Assembly: GCA_010024875.1 (NCBI GenBank)
Contig: RGFZ01000004.1
Location: forward strand, 1 to 64,000
DNA from: Oxalobacteraceae bacterium
GTDB lineage: Bacteria > Pseudomonadota > Gammaproteobacteria > Burkholderiales > Burkholderiaceae_D
DNA: 64,000 bases
Direction of reading: 5' to 3'
Shown: positions 36,738 through 45,860 of the stretch, in pieces
Layout: each line of letters begins with the position of its first letter
Numbering within the stretch: the stretch's first letter is position 1
Position numbers and translations under genes: made by a program
Notes under the pieces: model-generated
Told to the model about the DNA's origin: nothing
The model's input: the letters and a program-made list of their open reading frames with translations, nothing else
Databases searched by the model: none

Positions 36738-39700
36738 CTATTTTGCCAGAGAGTTTGGCTGCGGCTGAGGCGGTAGGGGCTGCGGCGGGATCACTGGCGC
36801 CTGACGATCGTTGAACCAGGGGTAAGCGAGTGGCAGCAACAGCAAAGTAAAAAAGGTTGCCGAAACGATGCCGCCAACAATCACGGCAGCGAACGGGCGC
36901 TGGGTCTCGGATCCAATGCCATGCGACAGCGCGGCCGGCAACAAGCCCAGACCGGCCATCAATGCCGTCATCAGGATCGGCCGTAGCCGGGAAACCGCAC
37001 CTTCAATGGCAGCCGCCAGTACAGATTTTTCACGATGCAGCAGCTCGACGATCTGCTCGACCATGATCACGCCATTCTGGACCGAGATGCCGGCGACCGC
37101 GATGAAACCGACCGCTGCTGATACAGAGAAATGCAATCCCGCGAGCGCCAGCGCCACGATGCCGCCTATCATCGAGAATGGAACGATCAGCAGCACCAGT
37201 ATCGCCCTGCGCATGGAGCGGAATGCCCAGAACAGCAGAGAGAAAATCAGCAGCAGGGTGATCGGTACGATGATTGCCAGCCGTTTCACTGCGCGTTGCT
37301 GGTTCTCGAACTGTCCACCCCAAGTCATCGTATAGCCGGGTGGCAGCACGACTTGCGCACGTACCTTTTTTTGCGCCTCTTTGACGAAGCTGCCCTGATC
37401 GCGCCCCAGCAGGTTGGCTTTGACCGAGACGTTCCGGACGCCCGCCTCGCGGCTGATGCGCGAGGCCCCCTGACGTACGGTGATCGTCGCGACTTCACCC
37501 AGACTGACGGTACCTGCGCCTCCCGGCAAACTGACCTGCACCAGCGCAATATCGTCGACAGCATTGCGGTAGTTTTCTTTCAGACGAATTGTCACATCGA
37601 AGCGTTTGTCACCCTCGTAGAAAGTATTAACCTGCAAGCCCGCCAGCGCGGTCTGGATGGCGACATTCACGTCAGCGACATTGACGCCGAGCCGCGCGAT
37701 TCTTTCGCGATCAATGGAAATATCCAGTTCACTCTGTCCGCTGATACGAATCGCCGCCACATCCGACGCGCCGCGTATACCTTTGAGGATATTTGCAACC
37801 TGCTCACTTTTTTCGGTCAGGATTTCCAGATCGGGGCCGTAGATCTTGACCGCAATTTCGCCTTTGACGCCCGACAGCGCCTCTTCCACACTGTCTTGAA
37901 TGACTTGCGAGAAGTTGGTCAGCACGCCGGGAACCGAGCGAATCTTTCGGCTCATGTCAGCCACCAGCTGTTCTTTGGCACCGAAACGCCACTCTTTGAT
38001 GGGCTTGAGATCAGCAAGAATCTCAAGATTATTCGGGCCCTTGGGGTCCGTACCGTCGTCTGGCCGACCTACATGAGTAACGACGCTTTTCACCTCCGGA
38101 TAACTGCGCAGAATCTGCCTGACCTGGCGCTCGATATTCTTGGTCGCATCCAGTGAGGTGGAGGGCGGCATCGAAATGGTCAGCCAGATATTGCCCTCAT
38201 CGAGCTTGGGAACGAACTCGCTGCCCAAGAGCGGCGACAGCAGAAAAGTTATAGCGAGCACCGCCGCCGAGCTAGCGATCACCAGAAAGCGATGCAGGGC
38301 CGCCCAGCGCAGAAAGCTGCGGTAACGCTGCTGAAGACGCTCCATCCAGTCAAGATGCTTCTCTTCCAGTGTATGCTTGCGCATAGCCACTGCCAGCAGC
38401 GTGGGCACCAGTGTCATCGTCAGGATGACTGCACCCAGCATCGCGAATGACAAGGTCATCGCGACCGGCGCAAAGATTTTTCCTTCCACACGCTGGAACG
38501 TGAAAATCGGGATGAAGGCCACAATGATGATGGCTTTCGCAAACAGAATGGGATGCCCCATCTCGACCACCGTACGGCGCAGCGATGACAGCCGCAACAG
38601 GTAGTCGGCTTCCGTGTCGGTGGTCGTCTCCATCGACTGCACTGCCAATCGCACCATCAAGGCTTCAACCAGCACTACCGCGCCATCGATAATGATGCCA
38701 AAGTCCACTGCACCCAGCGAGATCAGGTTGGCGGGAATGCTCCTGATGTCGAGCATGATGAATGCGAACAGCAGCGACAAAGGAATCACCGTCCCCACGA
38801 TCAAGGCTGCCATCCAGTTGCGCAGAAAAATCACCAGAATCGCGATCACTAGTGCCGCTCCTATGAGCAGATTTTCCGCCACTGTTGTCACGGTATGACC
38901 GATCAACTCGGTGCGGTCATAAATAGGGTGAATCTTCACGCCCGAGGGCAATTTGGCATTGAGTTCGTCGATTTTGTCTTTCACCTCGGTCACGACTTTG
39001 GTGGCATTACCCCCTTTGGTCATCTGCACGATGCCCTCGACCACGTTGTCGCGGTCGTTGTAGGCCACCACCCCGGAGCGGCTCCGCGCGCCCAGCACGA
39101 CCTCGCCCAGATCCGACACCCGCACGGTCTTACCTTCTCTCGCGCGCACGACCACGCGGCCAATATCCGCGAGGCTGTTGAAAATGCCCATGCCGCGAAT
39201 GACTAATGCCTCATCACCTCGCCGCACAAAACCGCCACCGGCATTGGCGGCGTTGTTCGTTAGCGCGGTGCTGACCTCGTCAATCGCAATGCCATAACGC
39301 TTGAGCGCGTAGGGATCGACGCGGACCTGATATTCCTTGACCGTACCACCAAAACTGACCACGTCCGCCACGTAAGGAACGATACGCAAGCCCGGACGGA
39401 TTACCCAGTCCTGGATCGCGCGCACCTCGCTGATCGGCATTTCTTTCGGCACTTCCAACACGTAGCGGTAAATCTCACCCACCGCCGTGCTGAGCGGAGC
39501 CAACGTGGGCTGCACGCCCGGCGGCAGATTGACGTTCTGGAGTTTTTCGATGACTTGCTGGCGCGCGAAATAATCATCCGTGCCGTCGCCAAAGGTCAGC
39601 GTGACGACTGACAGGCCCGAGATACTGACCGAGCGCAGCTGAGTCTGGCGGGGAACACCGGACATTTCCCGCTCGATCGGCAGAGTGATATTGCGCTCCA

Positions 39701-39881
39701 CTTCCTCTGGCGCCTGACCAGGGTACTGGGTGACCACCAGTACCTGCACATCCTGCACATCCGGAAACGCCTCAATCGACAGATTGTTGATTGCGCGGTA
39801 GCCGAAAGCGCACAGCACAGCTGTCATCACCAGCACGAACACGCGCTGGGTAAGCGCAAACTCGATTAGCTTATTTAACAT
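36738..39881 (-). CDS. Heavy-metal-efflux RND permease, CzcA/CusA family
   Basis: This 1047-residue inner-membrane proton-driven permease has the RND plan of two helix blocks and two large periplasmic loops. The family marker in the fourth helix region, LGAVDFGIIIDGAVVLVEA, is of the CzcA/divalent-metal kind (DFG-x3-DGA). It lacks the CusA-type monovalent pattern. The last position is Ala where CzcA has Asn, so substrate choice is not certain. Other family features are IEAFPDVQDVQVLVVTQYPG at the N-terminus and DFxP-like EFVPKLDEGNIWLTISMP. The product works with the adaptor and channel encoded upstream; it overlaps the adaptor gene by 11 bases. Confidence 0.9.
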   Translation of the reverse strand: MLNKLIEFALTQRVFVLVMTAVLCAFGYRAINNLSIEAFPDVQDVQVLVVTQYPGQAPEEVERNITLPIEREMSGVPRQTQLRSVSISGLSVVTLTFGDGTDDYFARQQVIEKLQNVNLPPGVQPTLAPLSTAVGEIYRYVLEVPKEMPISEVRAIQDWVIRPGLRIVPYVADVVSFGGTVKEYQVRVDPYALKRYGIAIDEVSTALTNNAANAGGGFVRRGDEALVIRGMGIFNSLADIGRVVVRAREGKTVRVSDLGEVVLGARSRSGVVAYNDRDNVVEGIVQMTKGGNATKVVTEVKDKIDELNAKLPSGVKIHPIYDRTELIGHTVTTVAENLLIGAALVIAILVIFLRNWMAALIVGTVIPLSLLFAFIMLDIRSIPANLISLGAVDFGIIIDGAVVLVEALMVRLAVQSMETTTDTEADYLLRLSSLRRTVVEMGHPILFAKAIIIVAFIPIFTFQRVEGKIFAPVAMTLSFAMLGAVILTMTLVPTLLAVAMRKHTLEEKHLDWMERLQQRYRSFLRWAALHRFLVIASSAAVLAITFLLSPLLGSEFVPKLDEGNIWLTISMPPSTSLDATKNIERQVRQILRSYPEVKSVVTHVGRPDDGTDPKGPNNLEILADLKPIKEWRFGAKEQLVADMSRKIRSVPGVLTNFSQVIQDSVEEALSGVKGEIAVKIYGPDLEILTEKSEQVANILKGIRGASDVAAIRISGQSELDISIDRERIARLGVNVADVNVAIQTALAGLQVNTFYEGDKRFDVTIRLKENYRNAVDDIALVQVSLPGGAGTVSLGEVATITVRQGASRISREAGVRNVSVKANLLGRDQGSFVKEAQKKVRAQVVLPPGYTMTWGGQFENQQRAVKRLAIIVPITLLLIFSLLFWAFRSMRRAILVLLIVPFSMIGGIVALALAGLHFSVSAAVGFIAVAGISVQNGVIMVEQIVELLHREKSVLAAAIEGAVSRLRPILMTALMAGLGLLPAALSHGIGSETQRPFAAVIVGGIVSATFFTLLLLPLAYPWFNDRQAPVIPPQPLPPQPQPNSLAK

Positions 39882-41025
39882 CAGCCATCGCCTCGGAGTT
39901 GAGCAGCAGCGCGCCTTCGATTACGACTTTCTCGCCTTCTGCAAGACCGCTCTCAATGAAAGAGTGGTCATTGCCGCGCAAACCCAGGTTGACCTTGCGC
40001 TTCTCGAAAGTACCGGGCAACGTCTCGACGAACACGTACACATACAAGCCCTCAGTCACGAGGCTGGTATTGGGCACGCGTATGCCTCTGTGTTCACTGT
40101 CTGGCAGAAATGACACGCGCGCGAACATTTCTGGCTTGAGCTTACGATCGCGGTTCATGATCGCGCAGCGCACCTGCACGCGGCGCGTCACCGGATCGAC
40201 GGCCACACCGATACGCTCAACCTTTGCACTGAAATGCTCATTCGGCCAGGCATCGGTCTCGATGCTTACCGTCTGCCCTGCTTTGACATGGGAGAGACTT
40301 TTTTCGGACACATCGACCAGCACCCAGAGCTGGCTGATATCGGTGACTACGAACAATGGCGCTTGCAGATCAGGGCGCACTTCCTGGCCCGGATTCACGG
40401 TTCGCTCGACCACCACACCAGCGAGCGGGGAGCGCAACTGAAATTTTCCGTTCTCATGGCCCGATGCTTGCAGATTGCGCATGCGAAGCGAGGTACGCCT
40501 GACCTCGGCCTGCGCTTGGCGATAGTCTGCCTCGGCCGCCTCGAAGTCCTTGCGCGCAATGACTTCATGCTCATGAAGATTTTTTGCGCGCTCGTAGGCC
40601 AGTTGCCGGCGCGACGCTTCGCTGGAGGCCTTGGCTAGCTCAGCCTCAGCAGTTGCCAGTTCGGGGGAGTCGATATCGATCAGCGCTGCACCGCGGTTGA
40701 CCTGATCACCGACACCAGCGCGCAGCGCCAGCACCCGCCCCGCGATCGGAGAGCTGATGCGCGCGGTGAGGTTTTCGTCGTAGACCAGTCGCCCGTTCAT
40801 TGGATCGGCTGCAGGCATGGCCTCCGAATCGACCACCTCGGAACGTATTGACGCCAGCTGCGGCTCCCCGGCCTTGAAACTGACGATGCCGGGTTGGTGG
40901 GGCTCGGCATTCACTTTGTCCAGCTCTGCCTCATGCTTGGCGCTGCGATACTGAACGAAGCTCACGATACCGGCGGTGGCAGCCGTGATCACGACGAATA
41001 CCAGAACTTTGGTGACTGTTTTCAT
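39871..41025 (-). CDS. Efflux periplasmic adaptor, CzcB/CusB-like
   Basis: The membrane-fusion protein of the tripartite metal-type efflux system. From ATG 41025 (MKTVTKVLVFVVITAATAG) it has 384 residues, an N-terminal membrane anchor or signal, a barrel-sandwich lipoyl domain (RISSPIAGRVLALRAGVGDQV and, later, LRSPLAGVVVERTVNPGQEV) and a helical hairpin between them. There is no visible His- or Met-rich metal-binding N-terminus. It overlaps the channel gene upstream by four bases and the permease gene downstream by 11. Confidence 0.88.
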   Translation of the reverse strand: MKTVTKVLVFVVITAATAGIVSFVQYRSAKHEAELDKVNAEPHQPGIVSFKAGEPQLASIRSEVVDSEAMPAADPMNGRLVYDENLTARISSPIAGRVLALRAGVGDQVNRGAALIDIDSPELATAEAELAKASSEASRRQLAYERAKNLHEHEVIARKDFEAAEADYRQAQAEVRRTSLRMRNLQASGHENGKFQLRSPLAGVVVERTVNPGQEVRPDLQAPLFVVTDISQLWVLVDVSEKSLSHVKAGQTVSIETDAWPNEHFSAKVERIGVAVDPVTRRVQVRCAIMNRDRKLKPEMFARVSFLPDSEHRGIRVPNTSLVTEGLYVYVFVETLPGTFEKRKVNLGLRGNDHSFIESGLAEGEKVVIEGALLLNSEAMADVK

Positions 41026-42320
41026 TGAGAGATTTCCGGTGTATCCATGGTGGCCTCGGTGGCGGCTTTCCACGCATGCCAGGCCTTGCTCAGTTCAACT
41101 TGCGCCGCCAGTGCATCCAGGCGCGTGGCGCGCAAGGTGCGGCGCACATCCAGCAAGTCCATCACGCCCACTGCGCCATTGCGATACGCATACTCGGCTG
41201 CGTCTGCTGCTTTTTCTGCGGCCACCAACAACTCATCACGATTGCGCCGAACCCGCTCGGCGGCGGCAGTCAGTGCTGACCATGCGGAGCCGATCTCGCT
41301 CTCGGCGACTGCACGAGCGCGTAGCAGCGCCTGCTGCGCGCTCGTGCGACCCGCCTCGGCGGCAAGGATCTCGCCTTGAAAGTAGTAGCGCGTGAAGAGC
41401 GGCATCTGCACCGAAAAGCCGACGCTGTTGCCATTACCGCCGTTGGCATCGCCAGGCTGTGGAAAATGCTCATACTGCATCCCCACCGTGACATCGCGCG
41501 TGCGGAGCGCCTGGGCGAGGCGGCCTCCGGCATCGGCCGCCGCGATGCGAGACACTGCCGCACGCACATCAGGCCGGCGAGAGATCACTTCATCCAGCGA
41601 GGTGCCCGTCAGCGGCTGCGGAATCTTGGGCTCGGGCCAGGCATCGCTGGCCACTAACTGGTCGATGTGTTCGCTGATACCCAGCAACAGTGCCAATGCG
41701 CGGCGGGCCTGTGCGAGTTCGCTTTCAGCGACAGACACATCATTTTGCGCACGCAGCGCGTCCACGCGTACTCGCTCGACATCAGCGCCAGCAATGTCGC
41801 CGGCGTTTTTTCTGATCTGTGCTGCGGAAAGCACCACGTCGAGCAGTCGTTGGTTATCCCACGCCGCGCTGCGCTTGTCCTGTGCCAGCTTCAAGTCGAT
41901 GTAGGCCCGCGCGACCAGCGCGCGCAGCTGCCGGCCCAGGTCACTGACATCCGATTGCACCGCACGGACCTGCTGCTCGGCGCCCTCGCGACGCAGCTCG
42001 CGCTTGCCGCCACGCTCGATCAGCTGAGCGATCTGCAACACGGTGTCGATGGGTCGTTTCCACAACCCGCCGCCACCTTTGTTGGCTGTGCTGATGCTGC
42101 TGCTCGAAACGGTGAGATTGGGGTTTGGCGCCGCGCCCGCCACTTCAAGGTTTGCGCGGGCGCTGCTGATGGTGGTGCGTGCGAGCTGAAGATCATGATT
42201 GCGCTCAAGCGCGATGCTCTGTGCCTCAGCCAGCGAGAGTGGCCAGCTGCTGTCGGTCGCGCCCAGCGCCTGCATGCTGCACAAGGCCAGACTACTCGCC
42301 CATATCGATAGTGACCTCAA
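41022..42320 (-). CDS. Outer-membrane efflux protein, CzcC/TolC-like, with a TTG start
   Basis: The outer-membrane channel of the tripartite system. It has two tandem outer-membrane-efflux repeats rich in heptad coiled coil (SLAEAQSIALERNHDLQLA; LARSEIG-type helices near the end, DAAEYAYRNGAVGVMDLLD). The track ORF starts at 42422. I prefer TTG at 42320, because GAGG precedes it by six bases and the product then begins with a clean signal peptide, MRSLSIWASSLALCSMQALGA. That gives 432 residues. No in-frame ATG lies closer. A weak start would limit channel synthesis relative to the permease. It is first in the operon OMF-MFP-RND-RR-HK. Confidence 0.82.
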   Translation of the reverse strand: MRSLSIWASSLALCSMQALGATDSSWPLSLAEAQSIALERNHDLQLARTTISSARANLEVAGAAPNPNLTVSSSSISTANKGGGGLWKRPIDTVLQIAQLIERGGKRELRREGAEQQVRAVQSDVSDLGRQLRALVARAYIDLKLAQDKRSAAWDNQRLLDVVLSAAQIRKNAGDIAGADVERVRVDALRAQNDVSVAESELAQARRALALLLGISEHIDQLVASDAWPEPKIPQPLTGTSLDEVISRRPDVRAAVSRIAAADAGGRLAQALRTRDVTVGMQYEHFPQPGDANGGNGNSVGFSVQMPLFTRYYFQGEILAAEAGRTSAQQALLRARAVAESEIGSAWSALTAAAERVRRNRDELLVAAEKAADAAEYAYRNGAVGVMDLLDVRRTLRATRLDALAAQVELSKAWHAWKAATEATMDTPEISQ

Positions 42321-42452
42321 TTGCTGCCTCGCTAGTATCCCGATACTTTGACCAAGGGGACAGTAGAGGGTAAGAACACTAGCTGTCTGGCTCCTGAGCA
42401 ATGGCTGACACATCACTGACATCTGTCAGAAGCTGTAAAACTCGGGATACGC

Positions 42453-42485
42453 AAAAAAACACCGGGCAACGCCCGGTGTTTTTGC
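42453..42485 (-). terminator. Rho-independent terminator of the TrpB2 gene
   Basis: AAAAACACCGGGC-AAC-GCCCGGTGTTTTT forms a perfect 13-bp stem including the A and T tracts. It is about 20 bases downstream of the trpB2 stop and separates it from the efflux operon. The rest of the gap 42321-42452 should hold the efflux-operon promoter, though no clear boxes were found. Confidence 0.9.
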
Positions 42486-42502
42486 TTCCCAACTAAACGT
42501 TA

Positions 42503-43873
42503 TCAAGCCGCTTCCGGAACACTCGGCAAACCTGCCAGCGCCATCGCCAATTCTTTTTCGTCGTATTTTTCATCCTTCAGGTTGCCGGCGAAATAGCTCG
42601 AGTAGGCCGCCATATCGAAATGTCCATGACCGCACAGGTTGAACAAGATGACCTCGCTCTTGCCTTCGCGCTTGCAGCGCAGCGCTTCTTCGATCACGCC
42701 CTTGACCGCATGGTTTGCTTCCGGCGCCGGCACGATGCCTTCGTGACGGGCAAACAGCACACCGGCGGCAAAGCACTCGGTCTGGTGATAGGCGACGGCT
42801 TCGATCAGGTTCAGTTCTTTGAGGTGCGAAACCAGCGGCGCCATGCCGTGATAACGCAGGCCGCCCGCATGGAAACCCGGTGGCGTGAACGACGAGCCGA
42901 GCGTGTGCATCTTGGTCAGCGGTGCCATGTGACCGGTATCACCGAAGTCGTACGCGTACTTGCCGCGCGTGAGTGACGGGCAGGCTGCCGGTTCGACCGC
43001 GACGATGCGTGGCTTCGGACCGCCGCGGAGACCGGCGCCAATGAATGGGAAAGTGATACCCGCGAAGTTCGAGCCGCCGCCAGTGCAACCCACGATAACG
43101 TCGGGATAAGCATCGGCCATCGCCATCTGCTCCATCGACTCGATACCCACGATGGTCTGATGCATCAGCACATGGTTGAGCACCGAACCCAGGGCGTATT
43201 TGGTGTCGTCATTGGTCGCGGCGACTTCCACGGCCTCGGAGATCGCGATGCCCAGACTGCCCGGATGATTCGGCGTCTTTTCCAGCACCGACCGGCCGTA
43301 GTGGGTCTCGTTGGACGGCGACGGCAAGCATTTGGCACCGTAGGTTTCCATCACGGCACGGCGATAGGGTTTCTGGTCATATGACACGCGCACCTGAAAC
43401 ACCGTCACGTCGATATCGAACAGCGAACCCGCGAACGACAGCGACGTACCCCACTGCCCCGCTCCGGTCTCGGTAGTCAGGCGCTTCACACCCGCCTGCT
43501 TGTTGTAGAACGCCTGGGGAATCGCGGTGTTCGGCTTGTGGCTTCCGGCAGGGCTGACCCCCTCGTATTTGTAGAAAATCTTCGCGGGCGTGCCCAGCGC
43601 TTTTTCGAGCGCATACGCACGAAACAGCGGCGCGGGACGCCACAGACGATACACATCGCGCACTGGCTCAGGAATATCGATCTCGCGCTCTTGCGTGACC
43701 TCTTGCATGATCAGATCCATCGGGAACAGCGGTGCGAGATCATCGGGACCAATCGGCTGGAGCGTGCCAGGATGAAGCACCGGCGGCAGCGGTTTGGGCA
43801 GATCAGCTTGAATGTTGTACCAGCGCTTGGGGATACGGTCCTCTGGCAAGAGGAATTTCACTTGATGCGACAT
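42503..43873 (-). CDS. Tryptophan synthase beta-like enzyme, TrpB2 class
   Basis: This PLP-dependent enzyme belongs to the TrpB2 group (long-form TrpB), which makes tryptophan from indole and serine, or scavenges indole, without a TrpA partner. From ATG 43873 (MSHQVKFLLPEDRIPKRWYN) it has 456 residues, much longer than the roughly 400 of TrpB1. The PLP lysine is Lys113 in GSHKPNTA; the phosphate-binding loop is GCTGGGSNFAG. The TrpB2-type N-terminal extension is present. It stands alone, with its own terminator and no trp gene nearby, so it is probably a second TrpB outside the trp operon. Confidence 0.9.
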   Translation of the reverse strand: MSHQVKFLLPEDRIPKRWYNIQADLPKPLPPVLHPGTLQPIGPDDLAPLFPMDLIMQEVTQEREIDIPEPVRDVYRLWRPAPLFRAYALEKALGTPAKIFYKYEGVSPAGSHKPNTAIPQAFYNKQAGVKRLTTETGAGQWGTSLSFAGSLFDIDVTVFQVRVSYDQKPYRRAVMETYGAKCLPSPSNETHYGRSVLEKTPNHPGSLGIAISEAVEVAATNDDTKYALGSVLNHVLMHQTIVGIESMEQMAMADAYPDVIVGCTGGGSNFAGITFPFIGAGLRGGPKPRIVAVEPAACPSLTRGKYAYDFGDTGHMAPLTKMHTLGSSFTPPGFHAGGLRYHGMAPLVSHLKELNLIEAVAYHQTECFAAGVLFARHEGIVPAPEANHAVKGVIEEALRCKREGKSEVILFNLCGHGHFDMAAYSSYFAGNLKDEKYDEKELAMALAGLPSVPEAA

Positions 43874-44053
43874 CAGCGGTTCTCCATCGTTTTTTTGTTT
43901 ATCTGTGTGCTTTGACGGACGCTCTGCCAGTGTCTCAACCAGCAGAAAAATGCGTGCCATTTTAGCAAGGCGTCGACCTCTGCATCATGCGAGGCCTGAA
44001 CCGAGAATTTACTTGGTGAACGCCCTTCTCGTCCATCCTCCGATCAACATCCC

Positions 44054-44088
44054 CAAAAAAACAAAGCCCCCTGACGGGCAGGGGGCTG
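44054..44088 (-). terminator. Rho-independent terminator of the PsiF-repeat gene
   Basis: On the minus strand AGCCCCCT and AGGGGGCT form an 8-bp stem (44065-44072 with 44080-44087) followed by TTTGTTTTTTT. It lies about 20 bases after the stop codon. Confidence 0.88.
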
Positions 44089-44107
44089 TATCAAGCCACT
44101 GGCGGGC

Positions 44108-44401
44108 TTATTTGGCCTTCAGGCACTCGCTCATGAATTTCTTTCGCTCGTCGCCCTTCATGCCCGCGGCGTCCTTGTTACAGGTAACCATCTTGTTCTG
44201 CTGAGCGGTCTTCGGGGCTTCCGCAGGGGCCTCTGGCTTTTTGCTCAGGCAGTCCTTCATGAAAGCCTTGCGCTCATCACCCTTTTTGCCCGCGGCGTCC
44301 TTGTTACAGGTGGCCATCTTGTTCTGCTGCTCAGTCGCGGCAAATGCAGGGGGGATGGCAAACAGACCCAAGAGGGTCAGTGCAGCAATGATTGATTTCA
44401 T
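44108..44401 (-). CDS. PsiF repeat-containing secreted protein
   Basis: This small exported protein has 97 residues from ATG 44401, with a signal peptide MKSIIAALTLLGLFAIPPAFA and then two copies of the PsiF repeat, each about 28 residues: QQNKM-TCNKDAAG-KGDERK-FM--CL. Each repeat has two cysteines, likely disulfide-linked in the periplasm. psiF of E. coli is phosphate-starvation-inducible, but its role is unknown, and I see no pho box here. The track ORF adds 35 upstream codons without support. It stands alone with its own terminator. Confidence 0.88.
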   Translation of the reverse strand: MKSIIAALTLLGLFAIPPAFAATEQQNKMATCNKDAAGKKGDERKAFMKDCLSKKPEAPAEAPKTAQQNKMVTCNKDAAGMKGDERKKFMSECLKAK

Positions 44402-44573
44402 GATGTCTCCAGGCAGGCCAGGAACGAAGTGAAAAGCGCGCGAGACCAGCCCGCCACCTTGGGGACACGCACGCTCTTGCCGAACACTTGAAAGGTTCTC
44501 ACCCAACTATAGATCCAGATCCTGACACAAAGCTTAAGCGTGCTTCTTGTTAATCGTCAGACCCTGTCTCATG

Positions 44574-45860
44574 TCAGTCGTTTAACAAGCGATGCATGAG
44601 CCAGGCGGCCACCCGAAGCGCGACCTTGTCTTCACCATATCGCCCAATCACCTGCAGACCCACCGGCATGCCCGTCGCTCCTCGACTAAAAGGCAGATGC
44701 ACACAAGGCAGCCCCAGCAGCGTCCACACACGCCCGAACACCGGGTCCCCGGTTTGCTCCAGCGTCGCCGGCGCCTCACCGCGCGCGCTGGGCGCCAGCA
44801 CCACTTCATGCTCGCCGAATGCTGCCGAGACCATGCCGCGCGCTGCATGGGCAAGCTGATTCGCAGCGCGATACTGCTCGAGCGATACCTGTAGCCCGGC
44901 GGCCAGCAACTCGCGCAAGCCGGGGCTGAGCGATTCCGAATGATGCATTCGCTCATGCGCCAGCGAGCGCGCCAGATCGAAGCTCATGATGTCCTTCTGG
45001 GCCTGCAATAAACCTGCAAATGCTGCCGGCAGCACTAGCTCACGCACCGGCACACCCGCCTTGGCCAGACTTCGCGCGGCCTGCTCCATCGCGTGCCGGG
45101 TATCGTGATCAGCATGCGGCCATTCATGCGTGTGACAAAGCGCCACCCGTGGTGTGGAAGAAACCTCCAGTTTCATCAGTCCAAGATCGCCCGTGGCGGC
45201 TGCGGCAAATAGCGCAACATCAGGCACCGAACGGGCAAGGAACCCGAGCGTATCGAGCGAATCGGACAATGCTTTCACGCCAGCGCGGTTGACGAGCCCA
45301 AAACTGGGCTTGTAACCCACGATCCCGCAGAACGCCGCGGGACGGATGACCGATGCCGCAGTCTGCGAAGCAAACGCGAGCGGCACCATGTGGTCTGCGA
45401 CCGCCGCCGCCGATCCGCTCGAGGAACCGCCGGGGGTGTGCGTCAGTCGGCGTGGGTTGCGTGTCTTGCCCGGCGTGAAGGTGGCGAACTCGGTCGTGAC
45501 TGTTTTGCCAAGCATGATGGCACCTTGCTCGCTGCACAGGGACACCACTGCGGCATCGGCCAGAGGACGATGGCCAGTATAGATGGCTGAACCATAGGTA
45601 GTCGGCATGTCGTGGGTATCAAACAAATCTTTCACACCGATCGGTAAACCGTGCAACAAGCCCTGAACAGGACCCTCGTCGAGCTGTTTGGCTCGCGACA
45701 GTGCTGCATCGGCAGCGACATAATTCCAGGCACCTACCTGCAGCTCTCGCGACTCGATACGGCTCAGACAGGCGCGCACGAGTTCGCAAGCGCTGATATC
45801 CCGTCGGACGAGCTGTCGCGAGAGCTCAGTTGCACTAAGCGTATTCAACAATTCGTTCAT
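44574..45860 (-). CDS. Amidase signature family protein
   Basis: This 428-residue hydrolase starts at ATG 45860 (MNELLNTLSATELS) and belongs to the amidase signature family. The Ser-cisSer-Lys triad is visible: Lys77 (PIGVKDLFD), the cis-serine in the Gly/Ser-rich GGSSSGSAAAV at about 144-154, and the nucleophile Ser170 in SQTAASVIRPAA. The last motif normally reads DTGGSxRxPA, so two glycines are replaced by alanines and an extra residue may be present. The substrate cannot be predicted, and it is not obviously GatA, which would sit with gatB/gatC. Its start overlaps the end of the DUF3095 gene by ATGA, so the two are co-translated. Confidence 0.88.
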   Translation of the reverse strand: MNELLNTLSATELSRQLVRRDISACELVRACLSRIESRELQVGAWNYVAADAALSRAKQLDEGPVQGLLHGLPIGVKDLFDTHDMPTTYGSAIYTGHRPLADAAVVSLCSEQGAIMLGKTVTTEFATFTPGKTRNPRRLTHTPGGSSSGSAAAVADHMVPLAFASQTAASVIRPAAFCGIVGYKPSFGLVNRAGVKALSDSLDTLGFLARSVPDVALFAAAATGDLGLMKLEVSSTPRVALCHTHEWPHADHDTRHAMEQAARSLAKAGVPVRELVLPAAFAGLLQAQKDIMSFDLARSLAHERMHHSESLSPGLRELLAAGLQVSLEQYRAANQLAHAARGMVSAAFGEHEVVLAPSARGEAPATLEQTGDPVFGRVWTLLGLPCVHLPFSRGATGMPVGLQVIGRYGEDKVALRVAAWLMHRLLND

